From JAKZVK01 sp965248255 (GTDB lineage Bacteria; Acidobacteriota; Terriglobia; Bryobacterales; UBA6623): a stretch of DNA of 64,000 nucleotides. The position numbers and the translations under genes are program-made. Below the pieces are notes generated by a model, which was given only the letters and a program-made list of their open reading frames with translations, was not told the origin of the DNA and did no database searches. This document shows positions 9,278 through 17,422 of the stretch, one piece after another. The stretch is from positions 2,666,001-2,730,000 of the forward strand of contig CBDFIW010000004.1 in the NCBI GenBank assembly GCA_965248255.1, read 5' to 3'. Each line of letters begins with the position of its first letter. Within the stretch, counting starts at the first letter, position 1.

Positions 9278-10543
9278 TTACGGGGCCGGCTTCTTTGCTC
9301 GACGGCTGGGGCCGCCCGGCAGGCCGGCCGGATTCTCGTGCACGCGCTCCTTGCGGCCGTGCTTCAAGGCCGCCGCCAGTCCCACCGCCGATTCGCCGAA
9401 ACGGTCCCGCAAATCATCGGCCGCTTCAAGCGCTTGGCTCCACTTCTGTTTACGCTCGCGCTCGAGCAGGTCTAGCTGGCCCTCGGTCAGTTGCAGCGTT
9501 GAGACCTGGACACCTAACAGCCGCACCGGCCGAGACTTCTTCCAGTTGTGGCGGAATAGAGTTCGAGCCGCTTCGAGGATGACCATGTCGAGTTGCGTCG
9601 CCTCCTCGAGCGTCTGCGCCCGCGTATATGTCGAGAAGTCGGAATAGCGCAGCTTGATCTGGACGGTATGCCCGTACAAGCCATACTCGCGCAAGCGGCG
9701 GCCGACCAGTTGCGCCAGCTTTGCCAGCGTCGAGTCCAGCAAGTGCACGTCAGCGGTGTCTTTGGAGAAGGTCGTCTCGTGGCTGACCGACTTGGGGCCT
9801 TCGCCGGCGGCAATTTCGCCCTCGAACCAGGCGCCGGTGTCGCGTCCCTGCGACTTGCCGGCCATGGCGAGTCCGGCCTTGCCCCAGGTACGTTCGAGAT
9901 AGCCCTCGTCGAGGTCGGCCAGTTGCCCAATCTTGTGAATCCCCCGCTCACGGAAGCTCTTCTCGGCTACCTTTCCCACACCGGGGATCTTGCGAATATC
10001 GAGCGGCGCAAGGAAATCGGCCTCGGTGCCCGGGGGGATCCATAGCACGCCGTTCGGTTTGGCCTGGTCGGAGCAGATCTTCGCAATCAGGCGCGAGGCG
10101 CCGATCCCGATCGAACAGGGAAGGCTGGTCTCCTCCTGAACGGCCCGGTGTAGGCGGTCGCCGGCTTCGAGAGGTGGTCCGAACAGCTTCTCCGATCCGC
10201 TCATATCAAGATAGGCTTCGTCGATCGAAACCATCTCGACGCGGGGCGAAAACCGCTGCAATACGCCGTGGACCCTGTGCGAGTAGTCTCGATAGCGCGA
10301 CGGGTGACCCTCGAGGAAAATCGCCCGCGGACAAAGCTGGTAGGCCCGCCGCAGGGGCATGGCGGAATGGACCCCGAACTTGCGCGCCGCGTACGATGCC
10401 GCCGAGACGACGCCGCGCTGATTGGCGCGTCCGCCTACGACGACCGGTTTGCCTTTGAGACTCGGGTCGTAGAGCTCTTCCACCGAGACGAAGAACGCGT
10501 CCATGTCGAGGTGGAAGATGGTTCGGGTTGCCACGATGGCCAC
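9278..10543 (-). CDS. dinB: DNA polymerase IV (Y-family)
   Basis: A 421-residue translesion polymerase. Catalytic Asp13 (in HLDMDAFFVSVE) and the SIDEAYLD motif are present, with the helix-hairpin-helix segment IPGVGKVAEKSF and a little-finger domain before a basic C-terminal tail. The tail ends in Lys/Arg-rich residues and has no obvious QLxLF clamp motif. The length is longer than E. coli DinB (351). A palindromic repeat (10556-10581) lies just upstream of the GTG start, and the next gene upstream is the 3-methyladenine glycosylase, giving a DNA-repair pair on the same strand. Confidence 0.94.
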   Translation of the reverse strand: MAIVATRTIFHLDMDAFFVSVEELYDPSLKGKPVVVGGRANQRGVVSAASYAARKFGVHSAMPLRRAYQLCPRAIFLEGHPSRYRDYSHRVHGVLQRFSPRVEMVSIDEAYLDMSGSEKLFGPPLEAGDRLHRAVQEETSLPCSIGIGASRLIAKICSDQAKPNGVLWIPPGTEADFLAPLDIRKIPGVGKVAEKSFRERGIHKIGQLADLDEGYLERTWGKAGLAMAGKSQGRDTGAWFEGEIAAGEGPKSVSHETTFSKDTADVHLLDSTLAKLAQLVGRRLREYGLYGHTVQIKLRYSDFSTYTRAQTLEEATQLDMVILEAARTLFRHNWKKSRPVRLLGVQVSTLQLTEGQLDLLERERKQKWSQALEAADDLRDRFGESAVGLAAALKHGRKERVHENPAGLPGGPSRRAKKPAP

Positions 10544-10555
10544 TCTTGGACCGGT

Positions 10556-10581
10556 GGGGACTCGGCATGCCGAGCCCCTAC
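10556..10581. repeat. Palindromic repeat, family 1
   Basis: GGGG, one base, then the perfect palindrome CTCGGCATGCCGAG, then CCCCTAC. It is one of several copies in this window that share the CCCCTAC edge but have different self-complementary cores. Confidence 0.75.
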
Positions 10582-10618
10582 ATTGTCACAGTCCACCTGC
10601 GACTGCCTGGGCCGACAG

Positions 10619-11227
10619 CTACCGCACGCTTACGTGCTCATTGTCCTTGATGAAGAAGCGCAGCGGAAGGTGTTGGCTGACCGAGATGCCGATGCGCTTG
10701 GACGTGACGATCTCGAAGGGCTCGGCTGAGCGAGGCGGTCGAATGGTGAGCGCCCCGCGAGTCACGTCCGTGCCGTTGTGCTCGCGTGAGATCCCCAGGG
10801 CCCGCGTCAGCTTGCCGGGCCCGGAAGCCAGATCGCGAGGGCGTCGAGCCTTGGGCCGGCGGCGGCGGATCTCTTGCAGTCCGCAGATCGGTTCCAGCCC
10901 CCGGATCAGCACGCAGCCGGCTTTGCCGTCCGGTTCGGCAACCAGGTTCAAGCACTCGTACATCCCGTAGCAAAGATAGACGTAGGCGTGGCCGGGCGGG
11001 CCGAAGAGGACACGGGTGCTCGGGGTACGTCCGCGGGCGCTGTGGGCGGCAAGGTCGCCTTGACCTAGATAGGCCTCGGTCTCGACGATCCGCCCGGCGA
11101 GCGCTTGCACATCGATCTTGTGGATGATGATCTTGCCCAACAGATCGCGCGCCACTTCGGGCGCGGGCCGCTCGTAGAAGCGCCGCTCGAGCGCGCGAGT
11201 CCGAGCCAGCAGTTGACGATAGGTCAC
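10619..11227 (-). CDS. mpg: DNA-3-methyladenine glycosylase (AAG/MPG family)
   Basis: The 202-residue protein shows the AAG fold landmarks: ARDLLGK, the catalytic-Glu segment RIVETEAYLGQGDLAAHS, FGPPGHAYVYLCYGMYECLN and DLASGPGKLTRALGI. Family members excise alkylated purines such as 3-methyladenine by base flipping. The length matches the ~200 residues typical of bacterial members. The start is GTG at 11227; other starts are unlikely because the conserved region begins within 25 residues. It is transcribed in the same direction as dinB, with a palindrome between them. Confidence 0.93.
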   Translation of the reverse strand: MTYRQLLARTRALERRFYERPAPEVARDLLGKIIIHKIDVQALAGRIVETEAYLGQGDLAAHSARGRTPSTRVLFGPPGHAYVYLCYGMYECLNLVAEPDGKAGCVLIRGLEPICGLQEIRRRRPKARRPRDLASGPGKLTRALGISREHNGTDVTRGALTIRPPRSAEPFEIVTSKRIGISVSQHLPLRFFIKDNEHVSVR

Positions 11228-11287
11228 GGGTTAACGCAGATTCCCACAGGCGAGTGAAACCGCGGCGCCCTAGGGCTTGGTTCTCCC

Positions 11288-11293
11288 TATACT
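11288..11293 (+). promoter_or_regulatory. -10 element six nt before the thioesterase ATG
   Basis: TATACT is followed by exactly six nt (CGTACC) and the ATG at 11300, so the transcript should begin at the start codon. No good -35 is seen and no Shine-Dalgarno can fit. Confidence 0.5.
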
Positions 11294-11299
11294 CGTACC

Positions 11300-11719
11300 A
11301 TGCGCCGAGTGGAGTCACGACTGCGGGTCCGGTACGCGGAGACCGACCAGATGGGTGTGGTCTATTACGCCAACTACTTCGTGTGGATGGAGATCGGCCG
11401 CGTAGACTACTGTAGCGCGGTTGGTTTCGAGTACCGTGACATGGAAGCCGAGGACGGTATCATTCTCGCCGTGACCGACACACACTGCCGCTATCGGGCC
11501 TCGGCGCGCTTCCACGACGACATCCGCATCGTGACTTGGGTGGACGAGTCCCGGTCGCGAACCATCCGCTTCGGCTACGAGATGCGGCGGGTCGACGGAG
11601 ACCAACTGCTGGCCACCGGCGACACGCTCCACATGGCTTGTGATCCGGATGGGCGGCCGGCGCGGCTGCCCGAGAAGTACCGCGAGTACTTCCCGTTGAC
11701 GACGACTGAAGGGGCTTAG
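11300..11719 (+). CDS. YbgC/FadM-type acyl-CoA thioesterase
   Basis: A 139-residue single hotdog-fold protein. The 4-hydroxybenzoyl-CoA thioesterase signature RYAETDQMGVVYYANYFVW is intact with the catalytic Asp16, and the hotdog helix (FVWMEIGRVDY) and strands follow. Relatives hydrolyse short-chain or phospholipid-derived acyl-CoA esters in the cytosol; the substrate here is unknown. The ATG at 11300 is immediately preceded by a -10 element, suggesting a leaderless message. A palindromic repeat at 11775 separates it from convergent gpmI. Confidence 0.9.
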   Translation: MRRVESRLRVRYAETDQMGVVYYANYFVWMEIGRVDYCSAVGFEYRDMEAEDGIILAVTDTHCRYRASARFHDDIRIVTWVDESRSRTIRFGYEMRRVDGDQLLATGDTLHMACDPDGRPARLPEKYREYFPLTTTEGA

Positions 11720-11774
11720 TATACCGTTTCATAAACACGGTCACGTATCTGAGCGGGGCATCCGCCGCCATCCT

Positions 11775-11804
11775 GGGCGGGCGGGCATGGGGGCCCGCCC
11801 CGAC
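11775..11804. repeat. Palindromic repeat, family 1 (CCCCGAC variant)
   Basis: GGGCGGGCGGGCATGG followed by GGGCCCGCCCCGAC forms a GC-rich hairpin between the thioesterase and gpmI. The right edge reads CCCCGAC instead of CCCCTAC. Confidence 0.6.
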
Positions 11805-11862
11805 ATTTCCCACCACCGGCCCCTGACTTGCGTTCGGGGCGGATTGTCGGTTGGCACTCCCG

Positions 11863-13407
11863 CTAACTGATTCTCAGGTCTCGGCCGGTCATCTCGGCCG
11901 GTGGGTCGACGCCCAAAATGCCGAGCATGGTCGGGGCGATGTCGCGGAGCGAGCCGTCTTCGCGCAGGTCACCCCCAAACTCACTGACAAGGATGAAAGG
12001 TACGGGGTACGTGGTGTGGTAGGTATGCGGCTGGCCGGTCTTTGGATCGACCATGAGGTCGGCGTTGCCGTGGTCGGCTGTAATCATCCAGGCTCCGCCC
12101 TTGTCCTTGAGTACCCGGTATATCCTACCCAGGCAGGCGTCTACGGTTTCGATGGCCTTGACGGCGGCCTCGATGTTGCCGGCGTGGCCGACCATGTCGC
12201 CGTTGGCGAAGTTCACGACGATCCAGTCAAACTCACCGCTCTCGATTCCCTTCACGACCACGTCACACACGGCCGGCGCACTCATCTCCGGCTGCAGATC
12301 GTACGTCGCTACCTTTGGCGACGGGATCAGCGTTCGCGCCTCTCCCTCGTAGGGCTTCTCGCGGCCGCCGTTGAAGAAGTACGTCACGTGCGGGTACTTC
12401 TCGGTCTCGGCCGTTCGCAGGTTCCGCCAGCCTTGTTCCGCTGACAGCTCCGCCAGGATGCGCTCCGGCTGGTGGGGCGGCAGCACGTGCGGATAGGGGT
12501 AGCTTCGGTCGTACTCCGTCATCGTGACGAAGTGCAGGTTCTTGGGAGCGAGCGAGCGCGGCAGTTCTTCCAGCGCACGGTCGTTCAGCGCCATCGTGAT
12601 CTGCCGGGCCCGGTCCGCTCGAAAGTTGAAGAAGATGACAGCATCTTCGTCTTCGATGCGGGCAACCGGCTCCCCCTGCTCGTCGACGAGCACGACCGGC
12701 TCGATGAACTCGTCCGTCACTCCGGCGGAGTACGAAGCGCGGACGGCCTCGAGTGGATCGGTCGCCACTCGCCCCTCGCCGGCCACCATCACCCGGAAGG
12801 CACGGGCGACGCGCTCCCATCGCCGGTCGCGGTCCATGGCGTAGTAGCGGCCGGTGATGGTGGCGATGCGGCCCACTCCCAGCTCGTCCATCCTGGCGGC
12901 CAGTCGCTCGACAAAACCAGCCCCACTCCGCGGCGGCTCGTCGCGGCCGTCGGTGAAGACATGGACGAAGACCTTCTCGACCCCTTCTCGCTGCGCCATC
13001 TCGAGCAGGGCGAACAGGTGCCCGATGTGCGAGTGGACTCCGCCCGCGCTGACCAGGCCCATCAGGTGGAGCATGCGAGGGCGTGCATGCTCCATGGCCT
13101 TGTTCAAGACCGAATCCGCGCAGATCTGGCCGCTCGCGATCATCTCGTCGATGCGCGTGACGTCCATCTTGACGATACGGCCGGCGCCGATGTTCAGATG
13201 ACCGACCTCGCTGTTGCCCCTCTGACCCTCGGGCAGCCCGACAAAGGACCCGTCGGTACGGATCGTGGTGTGGGGGTAGTGGGCCCACAGCCGGTCAAAG
13301 TTTGACTTCTGCGCCAAAGCGACAGCGTTGTACTGCTGAAGGCCGGGGTCGGTGTTGTGGCCCCAACCGTCCATGATGGTGAGGACCACGGGCGTGCGTT
13401 GACTCAT
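11863..13407 (-). CDS. gpmI: 2,3-bisphosphoglycerate-independent phosphoglycerate mutase
   Basis: At 514 residues it matches the usual iPGM length. The phosphatase-domain Asp13 (IMDGWG), nucleophile Ser66 in GNSEVGHLNIGAGR, and the distal metal motifs ANGDMVGH and ITADHGNAD are present. It interconverts 3- and 2-phosphoglycerate in glycolysis and gluconeogenesis in the cytosol, with two Mn2+ ions. It stands alone, convergent with the thioesterase gene. The ATG at 13407 starts four residues before the conserved TPVVL strand. Confidence 0.97.
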   Translation of the reverse strand: MSQRTPVVLTIMDGWGHNTDPGLQQYNAVALAQKSNFDRLWAHYPHTTIRTDGSFVGLPEGQRGNSEVGHLNIGAGRIVKMDVTRIDEMIASGQICADSVLNKAMEHARPRMLHLMGLVSAGGVHSHIGHLFALLEMAQREGVEKVFVHVFTDGRDEPPRSGAGFVERLAARMDELGVGRIATITGRYYAMDRDRRWERVARAFRVMVAGEGRVATDPLEAVRASYSAGVTDEFIEPVVLVDEQGEPVARIEDEDAVIFFNFRADRARQITMALNDRALEELPRSLAPKNLHFVTMTEYDRSYPYPHVLPPHQPERILAELSAEQGWRNLRTAETEKYPHVTYFFNGGREKPYEGEARTLIPSPKVATYDLQPEMSAPAVCDVVVKGIESGEFDWIVVNFANGDMVGHAGNIEAAVKAIETVDACLGRIYRVLKDKGGAWMITADHGNADLMVDPKTGQPHTYHTTYPVPFILVSEFGGDLREDGSLRDIAPTMLGILGVDPPAEMTGRDLRIS

Positions 13408-13540
13408 TTAGGTTCTGGACGAGGGTGACGTGGCAATTCGGTCGCGGGGGTAGGAGATCCTGTAGTTCCCCATCATTCTACAGGCCAGTACTGTCGCGGT
13501 CGGAATAGGCCGCTAGTGGTCTGTCCCAAAGAAAACTCAA

Positions 13541-14568
13541 ATGGGGTATTTACTTGACTCAGGTAGCCCCAAGATGTAGTATGCGGTGCGATGGAGGACT
13601 ATCCGCGGAACTTGGCTGAGTTCGAGGCCCGCTTTGCGACGGAGGAGGCTTGTCGGGATTATCTGTTCCAGCTGCGCTGGCCGGAAGGATTCCGCTGTCC
13701 GCGCTGCGGACACGGCGCGGCTTGGCCGGTCCGGCAAGGGCTGTGGGAGTGCTCGGGCTGCGGTCGGCAGACCTCGGTCACCGCTGGCACGGTGTTCCAG
13801 GACACTCGTCAGCCCCTGCGGCTGTGGTTGCGAGCCATCTGGTGGGTGACCAGTCAGAAAAACGGAGTGAGTGCCCTGGGGCTGCAGCGAGTCTTGGGGC
13901 TGGGCAGCTACAAGACGGCCTGGAGCTGGCTGCACAAGTTGCGCCGCGCCATGGTGCGCCCCGGTCGCGACCGCCTCAGCGGCCGTGTGGAGGTGGACGA
14001 GACGTACTGGGGCAGCCCAGAAGAGGGCGTGCGCGGTCGCCAGACCTATACCAAATCGTTGATTGCCATCGCCGCCCAGGAGGACGGCAGGGGAACGGGA
14101 CGGCTTCGGATGCGCAGAGTCCGGGATGCGAGCGCAGAAAGCTTGATGCCCTTTGCCGAAGAAGCGATTGAACGGGGCAGCACGGTTCATACCGACGGCT
14201 GGCTGGGCTATGAGCCGCTACAGAAGCGCGGCTACCGGCACGAAGTAACGTTCCTCGATGAGGGGCCGGAGTCGGCCTCGAAGCTGCTGCCCCGAGTGCA
14301 CCGCGTGGCGTCGCTTTTGAAGCGTTGGCTGCTGGGGACGCATCAGGGGGCCGTCAACCCCGAGCATCTGGACTACTACCTGGACGAGTTTACCTTCCGC
14401 TTTAATCGACGCAACTCTCGCAGCCGAGGGAAGCTCTTCTATCGACTTGTGCAACAGGCGGTCGCCATCGACCCCGTGCCATACAAGTCCATCATCGGCG
14501 GCACTGAAAATGCTGCTTCTGTCGACCACAAGATGTAGGGGTCACCTGAGTCAAGTAAATACCCCAGT
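13541..14568 (+). mobile_element. IS1595-family insertion sequence (~1.03 kb)
   Basis: Terminal inverted repeats carry GGGGTATTTACTTGACTC followed by AGGT at both ends (starting at 13543 on the left, ending at 14565 on the right). The 8-bp sequence AAACTCAA occurs directly outside each end (13533-13540 and 14569-14576), matching the 8-bp target duplication expected for this family. The two ends differ by one nucleotide in length between the duplication and GGGG (AT versus ACT read inward). The intact ends, duplication and intact transposase point to a recent insertion. Confidence 0.88.
13591..14538 (+). CDS. IS1595-family transposase
   Basis: The 315-residue DDE transposase has an N-terminal zinc ribbon with Cys pairs CPRC and CSGC (residues 31-62), followed by the IS1595/ISXO2-like catalytic core: VEVDETYWG (first Asp), HTDGWLGY (second Asp), and the C-terminal NPEHLDYYLDEFTFRFNRR segment with the third acidic residue. 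It fills the element and has no frameshift or stop, so it may be active. The ATG at 13591 lies 50 nt inside the left inverted repeat. Confidence 0.93.
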   Translation: MEDYPRNLAEFEARFATEEACRDYLFQLRWPEGFRCPRCGHGAAWPVRQGLWECSGCGRQTSVTAGTVFQDTRQPLRLWLRAIWWVTSQKNGVSALGLQRVLGLGSYKTAWSWLHKLRRAMVRPGRDRLSGRVEVDETYWGSPEEGVRGRQTYTKSLIAIAAQEDGRGTGRLRMRRVRDASAESLMPFAEEAIERGSTVHTDGWLGYEPLQKRGYRHEVTFLDEGPESASKLLPRVHRVASLLKRWLLGTHQGAVNPEHLDYYLDEFTFRFNRRNSRSRGKLFYRLVQQAVAIDPVPYKSIIGGTENAASVDHKM

Positions 14569-14592
14569 AAACTCAATGGTAAACGAGCAGCC

Positions 14593-14618
14593 GGGCGGGC
14601 ACAGGGGCCCGCCCCTAC
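14593..14618. repeat. Palindromic repeat, family 1
   Basis: GGGCGGGCACAGG plus GGCCCGCCCC, ending in CCCCTAC at 14612-14618. It lies in the 68-bp gap between the two insertion sequences. Confidence 0.7.
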
Positions 14619-14636
14619 GGCGGTATTGACCGGGGA

Positions 14637-15983
14637 CATGGGTAACACCTAATGCCAAGCACATAGGTAACACTTTGAGGCATAAAACATTTCTGAGAGG
14701 GAATGATCTATGCCTTGGCAGGAGACCTGTGTGCGAAACGAGAGAACTCGCTTTGTGGTGGACTGGGAAAGGAAACTCGAGTCGATGGCCGAGCTGTGCC
14801 GGCGCTACGGCGTGAGTCGCAAGACCGGCTACAAGTGGCTGCAGCGCTACGGGCAGCAGGGCTGGGAAGGATTGCAGGACCGCTCCCGAGCAGCGCGACG
14901 CCATCCGCAGCAGACCGCGGCCGCGATCGAGCAAGAGATTCTCGCTCTGCGGGCACAGCACACGCGCTGGGGCGCGGTCACCTTGAAAGCGCGGCTGCAG
15001 CGGGCGCAGCCCGAGGTGGCTTGGCCGGCGGTGAGCACGATCGGGAATCTGCTGCGGCGACACGGTCTGACGGTGCCGCGGCGGCGCCGGGCGCGCGCCG
15101 CGCCGACCGCACCGCCGCTGACGCCGGGGAGCGAGCCCAACCGGGTTTGGTGCGCCGACTTCAAAGGTTGGTTCCGCACCCAAGACGGCCAGCGCTGCGA
15201 TCCGTTGACGATCTCGGATGCGGCTAGCCGTTACTTATTGCGTTGCCAGGCGGTGGCGACACCGGATCGAGAACACGTCCAGCCGTTGTTTGAAGCCACA
15301 TTTCGGGAGTTTGGCTTGCCGCGGGTGCTGCGCACCGACAACGGGCCGCCGTTTGCGACGCTGGCGGTGCACGGGCTGTCACGGCTGGCGGTATGGTGGA
15401 TCAAGTTGGGGATTTATCCGCAGCGGATCGAGCCGGGACATCCCGAACAGAACGGGCGGCATGAGAGGATGCACCGCACGCTGAAGCAAGAGACGGCCTC
15501 GCCGCCGGCGGCGAACCTGCGGGCGCAGCAGCGGGCGTTGGATTGCTTTCGCCAAGATTGCAACGAAGAGCGACCGCACCAGGGGCTGGAGCTGCGGACG
15601 CCCAGCGAGTGTTATCAGGGCTCGGGGCGGGAGTATCCCTCGCGGCTGAAGGAGCCGGAGTATCCGGCGGCGATGGCGGTGCGGCGCGTGGTGGATGGGC
15701 AGCTTCGCTGGCGGCGTCAACGAGTGTTTGTCGGCAAGGGACTCAACGGCGAGCGGGTGGGGCTGGAGGCGATCGAGGAGGGGGTGTGGCGGGTATGGTT
15801 TTCCTTTTACGAGCTGGGCCTGTTCGACGAACGGGGGTGGCGGTTGCGGCCTTGCCCGGACCCGGCGGCGGGCCACTCGTCCGAGGTGGGACCGGACTGC
15901 GGTCGCCCTCCGGGCTCCCTACGTCCGGCCCCACCCCGGACGAGAAGTGTTACCTATGTGCTTGGCATAAAGTGTTACCTATG
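14637..15983 (+). mobile_element. IS481-family insertion sequence (~1.35 kb)
   Basis: Two 39-bp inverted repeats (14637-14675 and 15945-15983) match at 36 positions. Each contains two copies of GGTAACAC separated by about 20 nt around TGCCAAGCACAT, giving a bipartite terminus suited to transposase binding. I found no clear target duplication. The element sits 68 bp from the IS1595-type element and ends 50 bp before the stop of the DUF420 gene. Confidence 0.85.
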
Positions 15984-16074
15984 GCCCGGTAAGTTCAAGC
16001 TTCCTCCGCCTCAGGAATCTCCGCGACATTCTGCTAGAGCCGGTACAGCATCCAGTAGATCGTCACGCCGGTAA
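14710..16074 (+). CDS. IS481-family transposase, frame running past the element end
   Basis: An N-terminal helix-turn-helix (MAELCRRYGVSRKTGYKW) precedes an rve-type integrase core with first Asp in WCADFKGWF, second Asp in RTDNGPPF and Glu in HPEQNGRHERMHRTLK. The ATG at 14710 is close to the left end. The frame has no stop inside the element: it passes through the right inverted repeat and about 90 nt of flanking DNA to 16074, antisense over the last 41 bp of the DUF420 gene. The last ~60 residues (Pro/Arg-rich) are therefore probably not family sequence, and the normal stop may have been lost. Confidence 0.88.
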   Translation: MPWQETCVRNERTRFVVDWERKLESMAELCRRYGVSRKTGYKWLQRYGQQGWEGLQDRSRAARRHPQQTAAAIEQEILALRAQHTRWGAVTLKARLQRAQPEVAWPAVSTIGNLLRRHGLTVPRRRRARAAPTAPPLTPGSEPNRVWCADFKGWFRTQDGQRCDPLTISDAASRYLLRCQAVATPDREHVQPLFEATFREFGLPRVLRTDNGPPFATLAVHGLSRLAVWWIKLGIYPQRIEPGHPEQNGRHERMHRTLKQETASPPAANLRAQQRALDCFRQDCNEERPHQGLELRTPSECYQGSGREYPSRLKEPEYPAAMAVRRVVDGQLRWRRQRVFVGKGLNGERVGLEAIEEGVWRVWFSFYELGLFDERGWRLRPCPDPAAGHSSEVGPDCGRPPGSLRPAPPRTRSVTYVLGIKCYLWPGKFKLPPPQESPRHSARAGTASSRSSRR

Positions 16075-16447
16075 CCGAGACGTACATCCAGATGGGCCAA
16101 GTCCAACGGGCGATGCGGCGGTGCCGGTCGAACTGCCCGCGCCAGGCCCGGTAGAGCGTGACCAGCGCTAGGGGTACGATCGCCGCCGCGAGCGCGACGT
16201 GTGTAATCAGGATCGTGAAGTAGACGGGCCGGATCCAGCCCTGTTTTGTAAACGGCACCGACCCGGCGTAGTAGTGATAGACGAGGTAGCTCGTGAGGAA
16301 AAGACAGGATGCCACGAAGGCCGCGGTCATCGATAGCCTGTGGCGGCGGACCTCTCCACGGCGGATGAAATAGTACCCCGTGGCCAGCAGGACCGCGCTG
16401 GCGGAATTCAGACAGGCATTCACCGCGGGCAGGTCAGTGATCTCCAC
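16034..16447 (-). CDS. DUF420 membrane protein (cytochrome oxidase-associated family)
   Basis: The 137-residue protein has four predicted membrane helices and the DUF420 hallmarks LPAVNACLNSASAVLLATGY, RRHRLSMTAAF, SYLVYHY and FTILITHVALA, with several conserved His at membrane edges. DUF420 proteins (CtaM-like) are linked to cytochrome c oxidase maturation. An ABC-2 permease and ATPase lie directly upstream on the same strand, a grouping that in other genomes accompanies oxidase genes. Here ctaA/ctaB are 40 kb away. The IS481 element ends 50 bp beyond its stop codon, so the gene is intact. Confidence 0.85.
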   Translation of the reverse strand: MEITDLPAVNACLNSASAVLLATGYYFIRRGEVRRHRLSMTAAFVASCLFLTSYLVYHYYAGSVPFTKQGWIRPVYFTILITHVALAAAIVPLALVTLYRAWRGQFDRHRRIARWTWPIWMYVSVTGVTIYWMLYRL

Positions 16448-16492
16448 GGTGTGTGATCTCCAGGGGCGCTGCGGCGGGAGCCATCAGCCGGA

Positions 16493-17371
16493 TCAGCTCA
16501 GGCTGTCAGGCGAGGGACGGTTGGTCTGGTAGAACGCCGCGGCCGGCGTCACCACGGCGAATAGCAATGTCACAGCCCAGCAAACGGCGAGAGAGGGTCC
16601 CGCGACCTCGGTCCCCACCGGAGCCAGGTAATGCCGCAGTGACGTGAGCCCGTAGCTGAGAGGGTTGACCACCATTACCCAGCGCACCCAAGCCGAGGCC
16701 CCTTCCGCCGGGAAGACCGCCCCGGAAAGCAACCACATCGGCATCAAAACGATGTTCATGACGGAGTGGAACCCCTGCACGGAGTTCAGCCACCAAGCGA
16801 AGAAGAACCCCAGCCCCGTCAGCCCAATCGCGACCGTCACCAGCACCGCCAGCACCATCGGGACCCGGGCGGGATCGATCGCGATGCCCGCCAACGGGGC
16901 CAGGGGCAGAAACACCAGGCCCTGCAAGACTCCAATCGTCGTCGCTCCGAGAATCTTTCCCGCCACCAGCGCCCAGCGCGAAACCGGAGCGACGAGTACG
17001 GAGAGGATGAAGCCTTCCCGCCGGTCTTCGATGATCGAGATGTTCGAGAACATCGCAGTGAACAGAACGACGAGCGCGATCGAGCCGGGGAAGAAGAACT
17101 CGAGGTAGCCGCCCTCGCCGCCGGTCGAGGTGCGCAGCGACGAACCGAAGCCCGAGCCCAGGAGCAGCCAGAAGACCAGCGGCGTGGCCAGTCCGCCGAT
17201 CACGCGGCTGCGCTGCCTGTAGAAACTCCGAATCTCGCGCAACCAGAGCGTAGCGATGCTTAGCAGCAGGCTTGGACGCACGACAAGTCCGGTGCCCCGG
17301 AGCGAGCGGGCCGGCGCTGCGGCCGCAGCGGCGTGCTGCTCGATTATCACGCGTGATTGCTGGCTTGCCAT
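16493..17371 (-). CDS. ABC-2 type exporter permease
   Basis: A 292-residue integral membrane protein with about six helices and the ABC-2 membrane-domain pattern: WLREIRSFYRQRSRVIGGL near the first helix, FFFPGSIALVVLFTAMF, RREGFILSVLVAPVSRW (coupling region) and a helix ending in WLLSGAVFP. It pairs with the ATPase encoded 51 bp upstream on the same strand. Together they probably form a homodimeric-type exporter. The substrate is unknown; association with DUF420 suggests a role around respiratory-complex assembly, but that is inference from context only. Confidence 0.88.
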   Translation of the reverse strand: MASQQSRVIIEQHAAAAAAPARSLRGTGLVVRPSLLLSIATLWLREIRSFYRQRSRVIGGLATPLVFWLLLGSGFGSSLRTSTGGEGGYLEFFFPGSIALVVLFTAMFSNISIIEDRREGFILSVLVAPVSRWALVAGKILGATTIGVLQGLVFLPLAPLAGIAIDPARVPMVLAVLVTVAIGLTGLGFFFAWWLNSVQGFHSVMNIVLMPMWLLSGAVFPAEGASAWVRWVMVVNPLSYGLTSLRHYLAPVGTEVAGPSLAVCWAVTLLFAVVTPAAAFYQTNRPSPDSLS

Positions 17372-17422
17372 GGATGGCTCAGTCGGGCGCGTGTTGCATC
17401 CGGGACCGCGCTGGACCCTCCA

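Noticed and set aside
9259..9289. Terminator hairpin CCGGCCC/GGGCCGG between cca and dinB
   Set aside because: It overlaps the last codons of dinB, has a 17-nt loop and no T-run; not enough to call a terminator.
12472..13305. Open frame on the plus strand (277 codons)
   Set aside because: Antisense shadow of gpmI.
14637..15983. Target duplication of the IS481-type element
   Set aside because: The flanks (...CCGGGGA and GCCCGGTA...) do not give a convincing direct repeat.
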